A stretch of DNA of 64,000 nt, from positions 372,001-436,000 of the forward strand of contig NZ_CP017075.1 in the NCBI RefSeq assembly GCF_001742225.1. Direction: 5' to 3'. This document shows, one piece after another, positions 10,975 through 18,735 of this stretch. Below the pieces are notes generated by a model. It had not been told where the DNA came from and did no database searches. It worked only from the letters and a program-made list of their open reading frames with translations. Positions within the stretch are counted from its first letter, which is position 1. Each line of letters opens with the position of its first letter. This DNA comes from Novosphingobium resinovorum. Lineage in GTDB: Bacteria; Pseudomonadota; Alphaproteobacteria; Sphingomonadales; Sphingomonadaceae. The position numbers were made by a program, and so were the translations under genes.

Positions 10975-12351
10975 ATGGCGGGGGAAGTGGCGGAATTCGG
11001 CCCGGTCAGGGGGCGTGCACGGATCGATGTGATCGACGTGATGCGTGGGATTGCGATCCTCGGTATCCTCTACATGAACATCCCTTTCATGGGCACCAAC
11101 GTGTCGTCGTGGATGCACGACTTCCGCCGACTGTCCTGGAGCGCGGCCGATCAGACCACCTGGGCGACGATCCAGATATTCTGGGAGGGTACGCAGCGCG
11201 GGCTGTTCGAACTGCTGTTCGGCGCGGGCGTGCTGGTCTTCACGGCCAAGGCGATGAAGCCGGACGATCCGGTGGCGGTCGCCGATCTCTATTATCGCCG
11301 CAATCTGCTGCTCGTCCTGTTCGGCTTGACCGATATCTTCGTGATCGGCTGGGTGGGTGACATTCTCCTTGCTTACGGCCTGTGCGCCTTGTTGCTGTTT
11401 CCGTTTCGAAAGACCCCGCCCAAGGTGCTGCTGGCGATGGGCATGGCTTTCGCCGCGCTCATGGCGGTGGGCTGGCCGGGCGGGGGCGGCGTGATCGGCT
11501 ATCAGGAGCGGGTTGAGCGTATCCATAAGGTCGAAGCGCTGCAGAAGAAGCGCGCCGAAGGCGTGAAGCTCTCGGGCGAGGACAAGAAGACGCTCGACAA
11601 ATGGCAGGAGAAGGTGGACGCGCATGACCTCTCCAAGCCGCCCAGCAAGGAAGCGCAGGTCGCCATCGATGCCGAGCGCAAGGCGCGGGCGGGATGGCCG
11701 CATCAATACGTGATGTTCGCCTGGTTCATCTGGAACAAGGTTTTCGGCGACGGCAATGGCCTGTTCTTTACCATGCTGGAGGCGGTGCCGGCGATGTGTC
11801 TCGGCATGGCCCTGTTCAAGTGGGGGGTAATCCAGGGCGGGCGCTCGATGGGGTTCTACGCCGGACTGGCAATCGTCGCATATGGAGTCGGCTGCGGCCT
11901 TCGGGCCTGGGACGTGGCGGAAATCTACAAGTTCACGCCCTGGCCGACACCGGGCACGATCGCAGGTGAGTTCGCGAGGCTGGCCGTGACCGTGGGGCAT
12001 GTCGGCCTGTTCAACCTGCTGATGAAGACGCAGGCGGGGCGCACGGTGCTTTCGCCGTTCAAGGCGGCGGGGCGGATGGCGTTCTCGATCTACATTCTCA
12101 CCAGCATCGTCACGCTGTGGTTCGTCTTCGCGCCTTGGGGGCTGGGGCTGTGGGGCAAGTTCGGCTGGACCGAACTGGCGATAGCGGCGACGGTGATCGA
12201 TGTGGTCATGCTGGTCCTCGCCAATGTCTGGCTGCGGTTCTTCCTCAGTGGGCCGCTCGAATGGATATGGCGCTCGCTGACGTACTGGAAGCGTCAGCCG
12301 TTCCTGCGCCCGCAGGTGTCCGAGCCTTCCGCAACCGCAGCGTTTGCCTGA
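10975..12351 (+). CDS. DUF418/YeiB-family multi-pass membrane protein
   Basis: 458 residues from ATG 10975, which has GAGGG 5 nt upstream. The family opening IDVIDVMRGIAILGILYMNI is intact, with many hydrophobic segments and the C-terminal DUF418 region (GRMAFSIYILTSIV, then FLSGPLEWIWRSLTYW). The proteins are inner-membrane and their biochemical role is unsettled; acyl- or solute-handling roles have been proposed for relatives. A charged cytoplasmic insert (about residues 180-235, rich in Lys and Glu) separates the two membrane halves. Confidence 0.88.
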   Translation: MAGEVAEFGPVRGRARIDVIDVMRGIAILGILYMNIPFMGTNVSSWMHDFRRLSWSAADQTTWATIQIFWEGTQRGLFELLFGAGVLVFTAKAMKPDDPVAVADLYYRRNLLLVLFGLTDIFVIGWVGDILLAYGLCALLLFPFRKTPPKVLLAMGMAFAALMAVGWPGGGGVIGYQERVERIHKVEALQKKRAEGVKLSGEDKKTLDKWQEKVDAHDLSKPPSKEAQVAIDAERKARAGWPHQYVMFAWFIWNKVFGDGNGLFFTMLEAVPAMCLGMALFKWGVIQGGRSMGFYAGLAIVAYGVGCGLRAWDVAEIYKFTPWPTPGTIAGEFARLAVTVGHVGLFNLLMKTQAGRTVLSPFKAAGRMAFSIYILTSIVTLWFVFAPWGLGLWGKFGWTELAIAATVIDVVMLVLANVWLRFFLSGPLEWIWRSLTYWKRQPFLRPQVSEPSATAAFA

Positions 12352-12458
12352 CGCTGGATCGTCCGGAACCTTCGCAGCTTGCCCTGAGGGGCGTGGACGG
12401 GTAACCCGCGCGGCGTATCTGCGTCCGCTTGCCCGGGCGCCTTTAAAGGGAATTTGCC

Positions 12459-13484
12459 ATGGGTTACCGGGTTGCCGTCGTCGGTGCGACGGGGAATGTC
12501 GGCCGTGAAGTGCTCAACATCCTTGCCGAGCGCGAATTCCCGGCGGACGAGATCGCCGCCGTGGCTTCCTCGCGCTCTGTGGGCACCGAAGTCGAGTATG
12601 GCGATACCGGCCGTATGCTCAAGGTGAAGAACCTGGAACATTTCGACTTCACGGGGTGGGACATCGCGCTGTTCGCCGCGGGTTCGGACGCGACGAAGAT
12701 CTATGCGCCCAAGGCGGCCTCGCAGGGCTGCGTGGTCATCGACAACTCGTCGCTCTACCGCATGGACCCCGACGTGCCGCTGATCGTGCCCGAGGTGAAC
12801 CCCGAGGCGATCGACGGGTACAAGGCCAAGAACATCATCGCCAACCCCAACTGCTCGACTGCGCAGATGGTCGTCGCGCTCAAGCCGCTGCACGACAAGG
12901 CGAAGATCAAGCGCGTCGTCGTCGCGACGTACCAGTCGGTGTCCGGCGCGGGCAAGGCGGGCATGGACGAACTGTTCGAGCAGAGCCGCGCGATCTTCGT
13001 CGCCGACCCGGTCGTGCCGCGCAAGTTCACCAAGCAGATCGCCTTCAACGTGATCCCGCACATCGACGTGTTCCTCGACGACGGCTCCACCAAGGAAGAG
13101 TGGAAGATGGTGGTCGAGACCAAGAAGATTCTCGACCCCAAGATCAAGGTGCAGGCCACCTGCGTGCGCGTTCCGGTCTTCGTCGGCCACTCCGAAGCGC
13201 TCAACATCGAGTTCGAGAACGAGATCAGCGCCGAGGAAGCACAGGACATCCTGCGCGAGGCGCCGGGCGTGATGCTCGTCGACAAGCGCGAGGACGGTGG
13301 ATACGTCACTCCGATCGAGGCGGTGGGTGACGGCGCTACCTACGTCAGCCGCGTGCGCGAGGACCCGACCGTGGACAACGGCCTGGCGCTGTGGTGCGTG
13401 TCGGACAACTTGCGCAAGGGCGCGGCGCTCAACGCGGTGCAGATCGCGGAACTGCTGGGCCGCCGCCACCTCAAGAAGGGCTGA
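12459..13484 (+). CDS. asd: Aspartate-semialdehyde dehydrogenase
   Basis: 341 residues, the expected length. The N-terminal Rossmann motif is VVGATGNVGREVL; the catalytic Cys132 lies in NPNCSTAQ. The enzyme converts L-aspartyl-4-phosphate with NADPH to L-aspartate-4-semialdehyde in the diaminopimelate/lysine, methionine and threonine pathway, so it is probably essential for peptidoglycan. AAAGGG lies about 9 nt before ATG 12459. It is encoded alone. Confidence 0.97.
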   Translation: MGYRVAVVGATGNVGREVLNILAEREFPADEIAAVASSRSVGTEVEYGDTGRMLKVKNLEHFDFTGWDIALFAAGSDATKIYAPKAASQGCVVIDNSSLYRMDPDVPLIVPEVNPEAIDGYKAKNIIANPNCSTAQMVVALKPLHDKAKIKRVVVATYQSVSGAGKAGMDELFEQSRAIFVADPVVPRKFTKQIAFNVIPHIDVFLDDGSTKEEWKMVVETKKILDPKIKVQATCVRVPVFVGHSEALNIEFENEISAEEAQDILREAPGVMLVDKREDGGYVTPIEAVGDGATYVSRVREDPTVDNGLALWCVSDNLRKGAALNAVQIAELLGRRHLKKG

Positions 13485-13552
13485 GGGGCGCGCTTGCAAT
13501 CGGCTCGGCGGTAGCCACCTAACCTTCACCTGATACCGGGATGGAGGATTGC

Positions 13553-14092
13553 ATGGACGCCGCCGAGACGAAGAACGCCCTCGAACTGCTGGCCGCGCGG
13601 CTGGAGACGCTGTCGGCGGTGCTCGACAAGGCCGAGGAATGGGCGGCAGAGGCGGGTGTCGCGTTTGACGAACTGGCGGCGGCGCGGCTGGCCGGGGACA
13701 TGCATCCGCTGGCCTGGCAGGTCGCGGGAACCTGCACGCAGCCGCTGCAGTTCGTCGCCTGGAGCCGGGGCGCGGACCTGCCCAACGAAGTGCAGCCGGT
13801 GGTCGACTGGGCAGAAGCCCGCGCGGTGCTTGCAGACACGATCGCGCTGCTGGCTACGGAAGTCGCGGCCGTCACGCCCGAAGCCAAACGGATCGTGCTG
13901 GAGCGAATGGGCGTTTACCTCGAACTGCCCGCGCAGCGCTATCTCGACGACTGGATCCTGCCCAACCTCTACTTCCACCTGACCACGGCTTACGCGATCC
14001 TGCGGATGAAGGGCGTGCCGCTGGGCAAGGCCGACTTCATGCGGCACATTGGCGGCGATATCCGGCCGCTGGCGCCCGAGCCGGCGTCATGA
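13553..14092 (+). CDS. DUF1993 domain protein
   Basis: 179 residues, helical throughout, ending with the conserved YFHLTTAYAILRMKGVPLGK segment that is characteristic of DUF1993 (a DinB-like four-helix fold). Function is unknown. ATG 13553 is preferred over the ATG 12 nt earlier because GGAGG (13543-13547) is correctly placed only for the later one. The stop overlaps the next gene by ATGA, giving an operon with the GFA protein. Confidence 0.85.
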   Translation: MDAAETKNALELLAARLETLSAVLDKAEEWAAEAGVAFDELAAARLAGDMHPLAWQVAGTCTQPLQFVAWSRGADLPNEVQPVVDWAEARAVLADTIALLATEVAAVTPEAKRIVLERMGVYLELPAQRYLDDWILPNLYFHLTTAYAILRMKGVPLGKADFMRHIGGDIRPLAPEPAS

Positions 14093-14532
14093 CGCGGGCA
14101 ATGACCGGCGGCTGCCAGTGCGGCCGCATCCGCTACCGCGCCGAGGTTGAGCCCGACAAGGCATACTTGTGCCATTGCCGCATGTGCCAGCGGGCGACCG
14201 GCGGGGTGTCGATCGCGTTCGTCAATGCGCCGCAGTCCGCGGTGCGGTGGGAGACGGAGCCGGACTGGTACGCCTCATCGCCGATCGCGCATCGGCCGTT
14301 CTGCTCGCAGTGCGGCACGCCGCTGGGCTTCGCATTTCTGGACGGGGACAACATCGACCTGACCGTCGGCAGTTTCGACGATCCCGCGCCGTTCCGCCCG
14401 AGCCAGAACTATGCGACCGAAAGCATGTTGACGGCATGGACCGACGTGCGGCACTTGCCCGGCATGACGAGCGCCGAGAATGCGGGCGTCATGGACCGAT
14501 GGAAGGCCGCCGGTCTCGAGCCGCCTGAATGA
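14089..14532 (+). CDS. GFA-family (glutathione-dependent formaldehyde-activating-like) zinc protein
   Basis: 147 residues with the conserved cysteine sets CQCG, CHCRMC and CSQCG that bind zinc in the GFA/DUF636 fold. The founder of the family was described as a glutathione-formaldehyde enzyme, but most members are uncharacterised. The start overlaps the DUF1993 stop (ATGA) and the gene is followed after 19 nt by an alpha/beta hydrolase, so three genes probably share one mRNA. Confidence 0.88.
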   Translation: MTRAMTGGCQCGRIRYRAEVEPDKAYLCHCRMCQRATGGVSIAFVNAPQSAVRWETEPDWYASSPIAHRPFCSQCGTPLGFAFLDGDNIDLTVGSFDDPAPFRPSQNYATESMLTAWTDVRHLPGMTSAENAGVMDRWKAAGLEPPE

Positions 14533-14551
14533 CCGGAAAGCGAGTTTGCCT

Positions 14552-15310
14552 GTGAGCGATGTGAAGACCGATTTCGTCGAAGGTTTCGGCGGGGCGAAGC
14601 TCGCCCTACACACCATGGGCGATACCGGCGGACGGCCGTTGGTGCTGCTGCACGGGCTGTTCTCCAGCGCCGAGGTGAACTGGATCAAGTTCGGCAATGC
14701 GAAGATCCTGGCCGATGCGGGCTTCGAGGTGTTCATGCCGGACTTGCGCGCTCACGGGCAGAGCGACGCCCCGCACGATGCGGATGCCTATCCGTCCGAC
14801 GTGCTGGTGCGCGATCTCAAGGCGGTGATCGGCTCGCTGGGCCTTTCGGAATACGACCTCGGCGGCTTTTCGCTTGGCGCGCGGACGGCGGTGCGCGGCG
14901 TGCTGGCGGGGCTGGCGCCGCAGCGGCTGGTGCTGGGCGGAATGGGGCTGACGGGCCTGTCGGGCTGGGCGAAGCGCAGCGCGCATTTCGTCGACGCCAT
15001 CGACCGCTTCGGGACCATCGAGCGCGGCGACAAGGCGTTCGTGGCGCAGGCTTTCATGAAGTCGATGAAGATCGACCGCGTGGCCGCGCGCCTGCTGCTT
15101 GGCTCGGTGGACGACACCGCGCCCGACGCCATCGCGCAAGTGACGATGCCGACGCTGTGCGTGTGTGGCGCGGACGATCGCGACAACGGCTCGGCGCAGG
15201 ACCTCGCGGCGGCACTGCCGCAGGGCACTTATGCCGAAGTGCCGGGCAATCACATGTCGTCGGTGACGTTCAAGGATCTCGGCCGGGCGATCGCTGGGTT
15301 TCTGGGCTGA
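14552..15310 (+). CDS. Alpha/beta-fold hydrolase
   Basis: 252 residues from GTG 14552, chosen because earlier codons overlap the upstream gene and homologous sequence starts around SDVKTDFVEGFGG. Visible elements are the oxyanion segment LLHGLFSS, the nucleophile elbow GFSLGART, the acid region ADDRDNG and the terminal His in VPGNHMSS. The substrate cannot be predicted. It is the last gene of the DUF1993-GFA-hydrolase set, and a family A palindrome starts 10 bp after the stop. Confidence 0.87.
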   Translation: MSDVKTDFVEGFGGAKLALHTMGDTGGRPLVLLHGLFSSAEVNWIKFGNAKILADAGFEVFMPDLRAHGQSDAPHDADAYPSDVLVRDLKAVIGSLGLSEYDLGGFSLGARTAVRGVLAGLAPQRLVLGGMGLTGLSGWAKRSAHFVDAIDRFGTIERGDKAFVAQAFMKSMKIDRVAARLLLGSVDDTAPDAIAQVTMPTLCVCGADDRDNGSAQDLAAALPQGTYAEVPGNHMSSVTFKDLGRAIAGFLG

Positions 15311-15320
15311 CCGCGCCTAT

Positions 15321-15397
15321 CGTCATTGCGAGCACAGCGTAGCAATCCAGGGCAACACCGAGCGGCTCTGGGTTGCTTCGTTGCGCTCGCAATGACG
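15321..15397. repeat. Dispersed inverted repeat, family A (CGTCATTGCGAGC type)
   Basis: Arms CGTCATTGCGAGC (from 15321) and GCTCGCAATGACG (ending 15397) face each other between the convergent hydrolase and cupin genes, leaving only about 10 bp on either side. Other copies are at 24260-24336 and 40108-40184. It may act as a bidirectional terminator. Confidence 0.8.
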
Positions 15398-15408
15398 GTG
15401 CGGATGTT

Positions 15409-15822
15409 TCAGGCGAAAGGCACGGCCTCTTCCGGCCAGCCGTCGAAGGTTTCGGTGAGTGCGGCCCAGTCGTCTGCGAAGCGGATGTTGATCGCACACA
15501 AGGTGGCGTCGTCCGGGCGGGAGGCCTCATGGCCGTCACCGGTCGTGTCGACGAAGACGAAGGCGTCGCCGGGGCCGCCGGTCACGCGGCGCAGGTCTCC
15601 ATCCGTCACGGTAATGGTGAGGCGGCCTTCAAGGATCGTCTGGAGGCTGCCGAAGTCCCTGGCGGTGTGGAAGATGTCGGTGAAGGCGAGGCCTTCCCAT
15701 ATCACCGTGCGCCAGCCAAGTGCCGGGCGCGGCGGGTCGAGGTAGGACAGGCCGCCCGCCATGGTCACGGGCTTCATGCGGGAGCGGCCTTCCGGCGTGG
15801 CGTAGACGACATGGATCGGCAT
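15409..15822 (-). CDS. Cupin-like protein
   Basis: 137 residues from ATG 15822 (MPIHVVYATPEGRSRMKPV). The small beta-barrel pattern includes ILEGRLTITVTDGDLRRV and GPGDAFVFVDTTGDGHE, which resembles the two cupin motifs, with a possible metal-binding His/Glu in the second. The usual first-motif histidines are not obvious, so enzyme activity is uncertain. Upstream in-frame starts at 15867 (with GAGG upstream) or 15936 would add an N-terminal tail. The gene stands alone. Confidence 0.7.
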   Translation of the reverse strand: MPIHVVYATPEGRSRMKPVTMAGGLSYLDPPRPALGWRTVIWEGLAFTDIFHTARDFGSLQTILEGRLTITVTDGDLRRVTGGPGDAFVFVDTTGDGHEASRPDDATLCAINIRFADDWAALTETFDGWPEEAVPFA

Positions 15823-16027
15823 GTGGAGCGAGCGTCCCCCTTGCTTGATGGAAGCAGCCCGCAGCATGGTCGCAAAACCTCGCTTCAGTGTGCCCGGCCA
15901 CTCCTTTGATCGCTTGGTGGCGATGCATTGCTGCACTCGTGACCGCGGATATTCCTTCGCCAGCGGTTGATCCCGCGCGAGGGGCGACTAGTCTCGCGGC
16001 CATTCAAAGGTTCAGAGAGGTTCCCCC

Positions 16028-17851
16028 ATGAAATTCGCCTCCACCGCGCTTGCCGCATTGGCTGCAAGCCTTTCGTTCGCCGTCGTCCCGGCCCATGCGG
16101 AGGATTACCCGCAGACGGCAGAGGGTGCCGCGAAGTTCGTCGCCGATGCCGAGAAGGACCTGTTTGACTTCTCGCTGGGTAACAATCAGGCGAACTGGGT
16201 CAATTACACCTACATCACCGAGGATACCGACGCGCTGGCGGCGAAGTCCAACGGCGACCTCACCGAGAAGCAGGTGAAGTACGCAGTCGAGGCGGCGAAG
16301 TTCGCGAAGGTTTCCGGTCTCGATGCGGACGTGTCGCGCAAGCTGGGCATCCTGCGTCAGGGCATCGTCCTGCCCGCGCCCAACACGCCCGGCGCGGCGG
16401 CGCAGTTGAGCGAGATCACCACGCGGCTATCGTCGGCCTATGGCAAGGGCAAGGGCACGCTTGACGGCAAGCCGATCAACGGCTCGGACATCGAGGCGGA
16501 GATGGGCAACCTGCAGCACAGCCCGGCCGAATTCGCCGAAATGTGGACCAGCTGGCACGACAACGTCGGCGCGCCGATGAAGGCGGACTACGCGCAGATG
16601 GTCGGCATCGCCAACCAGGGCGCGAAGGAACTGGGCTATGCAGACGTCGGTGCGATGTGGCGTTCGGGCTACGACATGACGCCCGAGCAGTTCGCGGCGG
16701 AAACCCAGCGCCTGTGGGAAGAGACCAAGCCGCTCTATCTGGCGCTGCATACTTACGTGCGCCGCAAGCTGAACGAGAAGTACGGCGATGCGGTGCAGCC
16801 GCGCAAGGGGCCGATCCGCGCCGACCTGCTCGGTAACATGTGGGCGCAGGAATGGGGCAACGTCTACCCGCTCGTCGCGCCGCAGGGTGCGGGCGATCTC
16901 GGATATGATATCGGTGATCTGCTGAAGGCGCAGGGCAAGAAGCCGCTCGACATGGTGAAGGCGGGCGAGGGCTTCTATTCCTCGCTGGGCTTCGATCCGC
17001 TGCCGGGCACGTTCTGGACCCGCTCGATGATCACCAAGCCCGCCGACCGCGAGGTGATCTGCCATGCCTCGGCATGGGACGTCGACAACAAGGACGACAT
17101 CCGCATCAAGATGTGCACGAAGGTCAATTCGGAGGATTTCGTCACGATCCACCACGAACTGGGCCACAACTATTACCAGCGCGCCTACAACAAGCAGCCA
17201 TATCTCTACCTGAACGGCGCCAACGACGGCTTCCACGAGGCGATCGGCGACTTCATCGCGCTGTCGATCACGCCGCAGTACCTCGTGCAGATCGGCCTGC
17301 TCGATAAGAGCAAGGTCCCCGGCGCCGACAAGGACATCGGCCTGCTGCTGCGTCAGGCGATGGACAAAGTCGCGTTCCTGCCGTTCGGCCTGATGATCGA
17401 CCGCTATCGCTGGGGCATCTTCGACGGCTCGATCCAGCCCGCCGACTACAACAAGGCGTGGACGAAGATGCGCCTCGACTATCAGGGCATCACCCCGCCC
17501 TCGGCGCGCTCGGACGACGGGTTCGATGCGGGCGCGAAGTTCCACGTTCCGGGCAACACGCCTTACACCCGCTACTTCCTCGCGCGGATTCTGCAGTTCC
17601 AGTTCTATCAGGCGGCGTGCAAGCAGGCCGGGTGGAAGGGGCCGCTGCACCGCTGCAGCTTCTACGGCAACAAGAAGGTCGGCGAGAACCTGAATGCGAT
17701 GCTGGCGATGGGCATGTCGAAGCCCTGGCCCGAGGCGCTCAAGACGTTCACCGGCTCGCCGCAGATGAGCGCCAAGCCGATGCTGGACTACTTCGCGCCG
17801 CTCAAGAAGTGGCTCGACGCGCAGAACAAGGGCGAGACTTCAGGCTGGTGA
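16028..17851 (+). CDS. M2-family metallopeptidase (ACE-like peptidyl-dipeptidase)
   Basis: 607 residues with a signal peptide (MKFASTALAALAASLSFAV, cleavage near AHA-EDY), so periplasmic or exported. The zinc motif HELGH spans His376-His380, followed by an NDGFHEAIGDFI segment carrying the third ligand Glu. The family is homologous to mammalian angiotensin-converting enzyme and releases C-terminal dipeptides. GAGAGG lies about 9 nt before ATG 16028. The last 50 bp overlap the 3' end of the convergent sulfotransferase gene. The physiological substrate is unknown; a role in peptide scavenging is likely. Confidence 0.94.
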   Translation: MKFASTALAALAASLSFAVVPAHAEDYPQTAEGAAKFVADAEKDLFDFSLGNNQANWVNYTYITEDTDALAAKSNGDLTEKQVKYAVEAAKFAKVSGLDADVSRKLGILRQGIVLPAPNTPGAAAQLSEITTRLSSAYGKGKGTLDGKPINGSDIEAEMGNLQHSPAEFAEMWTSWHDNVGAPMKADYAQMVGIANQGAKELGYADVGAMWRSGYDMTPEQFAAETQRLWEETKPLYLALHTYVRRKLNEKYGDAVQPRKGPIRADLLGNMWAQEWGNVYPLVAPQGAGDLGYDIGDLLKAQGKKPLDMVKAGEGFYSSLGFDPLPGTFWTRSMITKPADREVICHASAWDVDNKDDIRIKMCTKVNSEDFVTIHHELGHNYYQRAYNKQPYLYLNGANDGFHEAIGDFIALSITPQYLVQIGLLDKSKVPGADKDIGLLLRQAMDKVAFLPFGLMIDRYRWGIFDGSIQPADYNKAWTKMRLDYQGITPPSARSDDGFDAGAKFHVPGNTPYTRYFLARILQFQFYQAACKQAGWKGPLHRCSFYGNKKVGENLNAMLAMGMSKPWPEALKTFTGSPQMSAKPMLDYFAPLKKWLDAQNKGETSGW

Positions 17852-18590
17852 CCCGCATGGCGCCGCGCCACAGGGCATAATCCCCGGCGTAGAAGTCCTC
17901 GATGAAGGCTTCCTGGCTGGGATTGAGCCGGATCGGCGCGGCGGCTTTATTGCTGCGGTTGAGGCGGGGCAGGGCGTCGAGTTCGTCCAGCCCCATGATG
18001 GCGCCGAGGCTGTCGATCTCCTCGTAGGGGATCAGGTTTTCGACGCGGCAGTCGCCCCTGGCGTCGGTCAGATACCAGGACTGCGGGCGGAAGATGTGGT
18101 CGATGTCGAACGGGCTGCGCGCGGTGGCGAGGTGGTCGATGGCGTCGTCCACGGTTTCGAACGCGCGGTAGCGCGCGTTGAAGGGGCGGGCGACCTTGCG
18201 ATCGCGGGTGCCGCCGTTGCTGGCATAGGCGAAGGCCGAAAGGAACCGGCAGACCGGGTCGCGCAGGATGGCGAAGCTCGGAAGGTCGAGCACGCGCGGG
18301 GCGACGCTGGCGTAGTAGCGCACGGTTTCGTGCTTGATCTGGGTTCCGTAGAGCTGGTGGCAGACCGAGGTGCCCGCGTTCTTGGGCACATGGATGAACA
18401 GCACGCCGCGCCGCTGGATGGTCGTGATCCGCTCGCGCCGCTTGGCGTTGGGCCGGTAGGGCAGCGGGGATCGGGCCAGCCTTTCGGGCACGTCGCTGAC
18501 GAGGCGGACGCGAAAGGCGGAGGCGATCAGGCGGTTGATCCCGGCAGTGCCGGCGGTACCTGAAGTCGAAGTCTGGGAGGGCTTTGGCAT
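17802..18590 (-). CDS. Sulfotransferase-family protein
   Basis: 262 residues. The 5'-phosphosulfate loop is HVPKNAGTS and the 3'-phosphate-binding segment is LRDPVCRFLSAFAYA, both expected for PAPS-dependent sulfotransferases of the Sulfotransfer_2 type. The acceptor cannot be deduced; lipids or surface polysaccharides are typical. No PAPS-synthesis or polysaccharide genes are adjacent. The C-terminal 17 codons overlap the M2 peptidase gene on the other strand. The N-terminal ~25 residues (Ser/Thr/Gly-rich) are weakly supported and a later start is possible. Confidence 0.82.
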   Translation of the reverse strand: MPKPSQTSTSGTAGTAGINRLIASAFRVRLVSDVPERLARSPLPYRPNAKRRERITTIQRRGVLFIHVPKNAGTSVCHQLYGTQIKHETVRYYASVAPRVLDLPSFAILRDPVCRFLSAFAYASNGGTRDRKVARPFNARYRAFETVDDAIDHLATARSPFDIDHIFRPQSWYLTDARGDCRVENLIPYEEIDSLGAIMGLDELDALPRLNRSNKAAAPIRLNPSQEAFIEDFYAGDYALWRGAMRVTSLKSRPCSARRATS

Positions 18591-18702
18591 GCCCCGGACG
18601 CTATGGGGCGAACTTGAACCTGCAATTTCATCAATATTTCATTCAGGCGAGCGGAAGCGCCCCTGCGGCGAGTACCGCAAGGACGCATCCATTCCCGGTG
18701 GA

Positions 18703-18726
18703 CAGGGGCGATTCGCATCGCCCCTG
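18703..18726 (-). terminator. Perfect hairpin after the TonB receptor gene
   Basis: CAGGGGCGAT and its exact complement (10-bp stem, TCGC loop) lie 10 bp beyond the receptor stop at 18736. No T-tract follows on the minus strand, so it is terminator-like rather than a classic intrinsic terminator. Confidence 0.55.
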
Positions 18727-18735
18727 CGCCTTCGA

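Noticed and set aside
15823..15936. N-terminal extension of the cupin-like protein
   Set aside because: The added residues are basic and low in structure; the more compact start at 15822 matches the domain, though a start at 15867 is not fully excluded.
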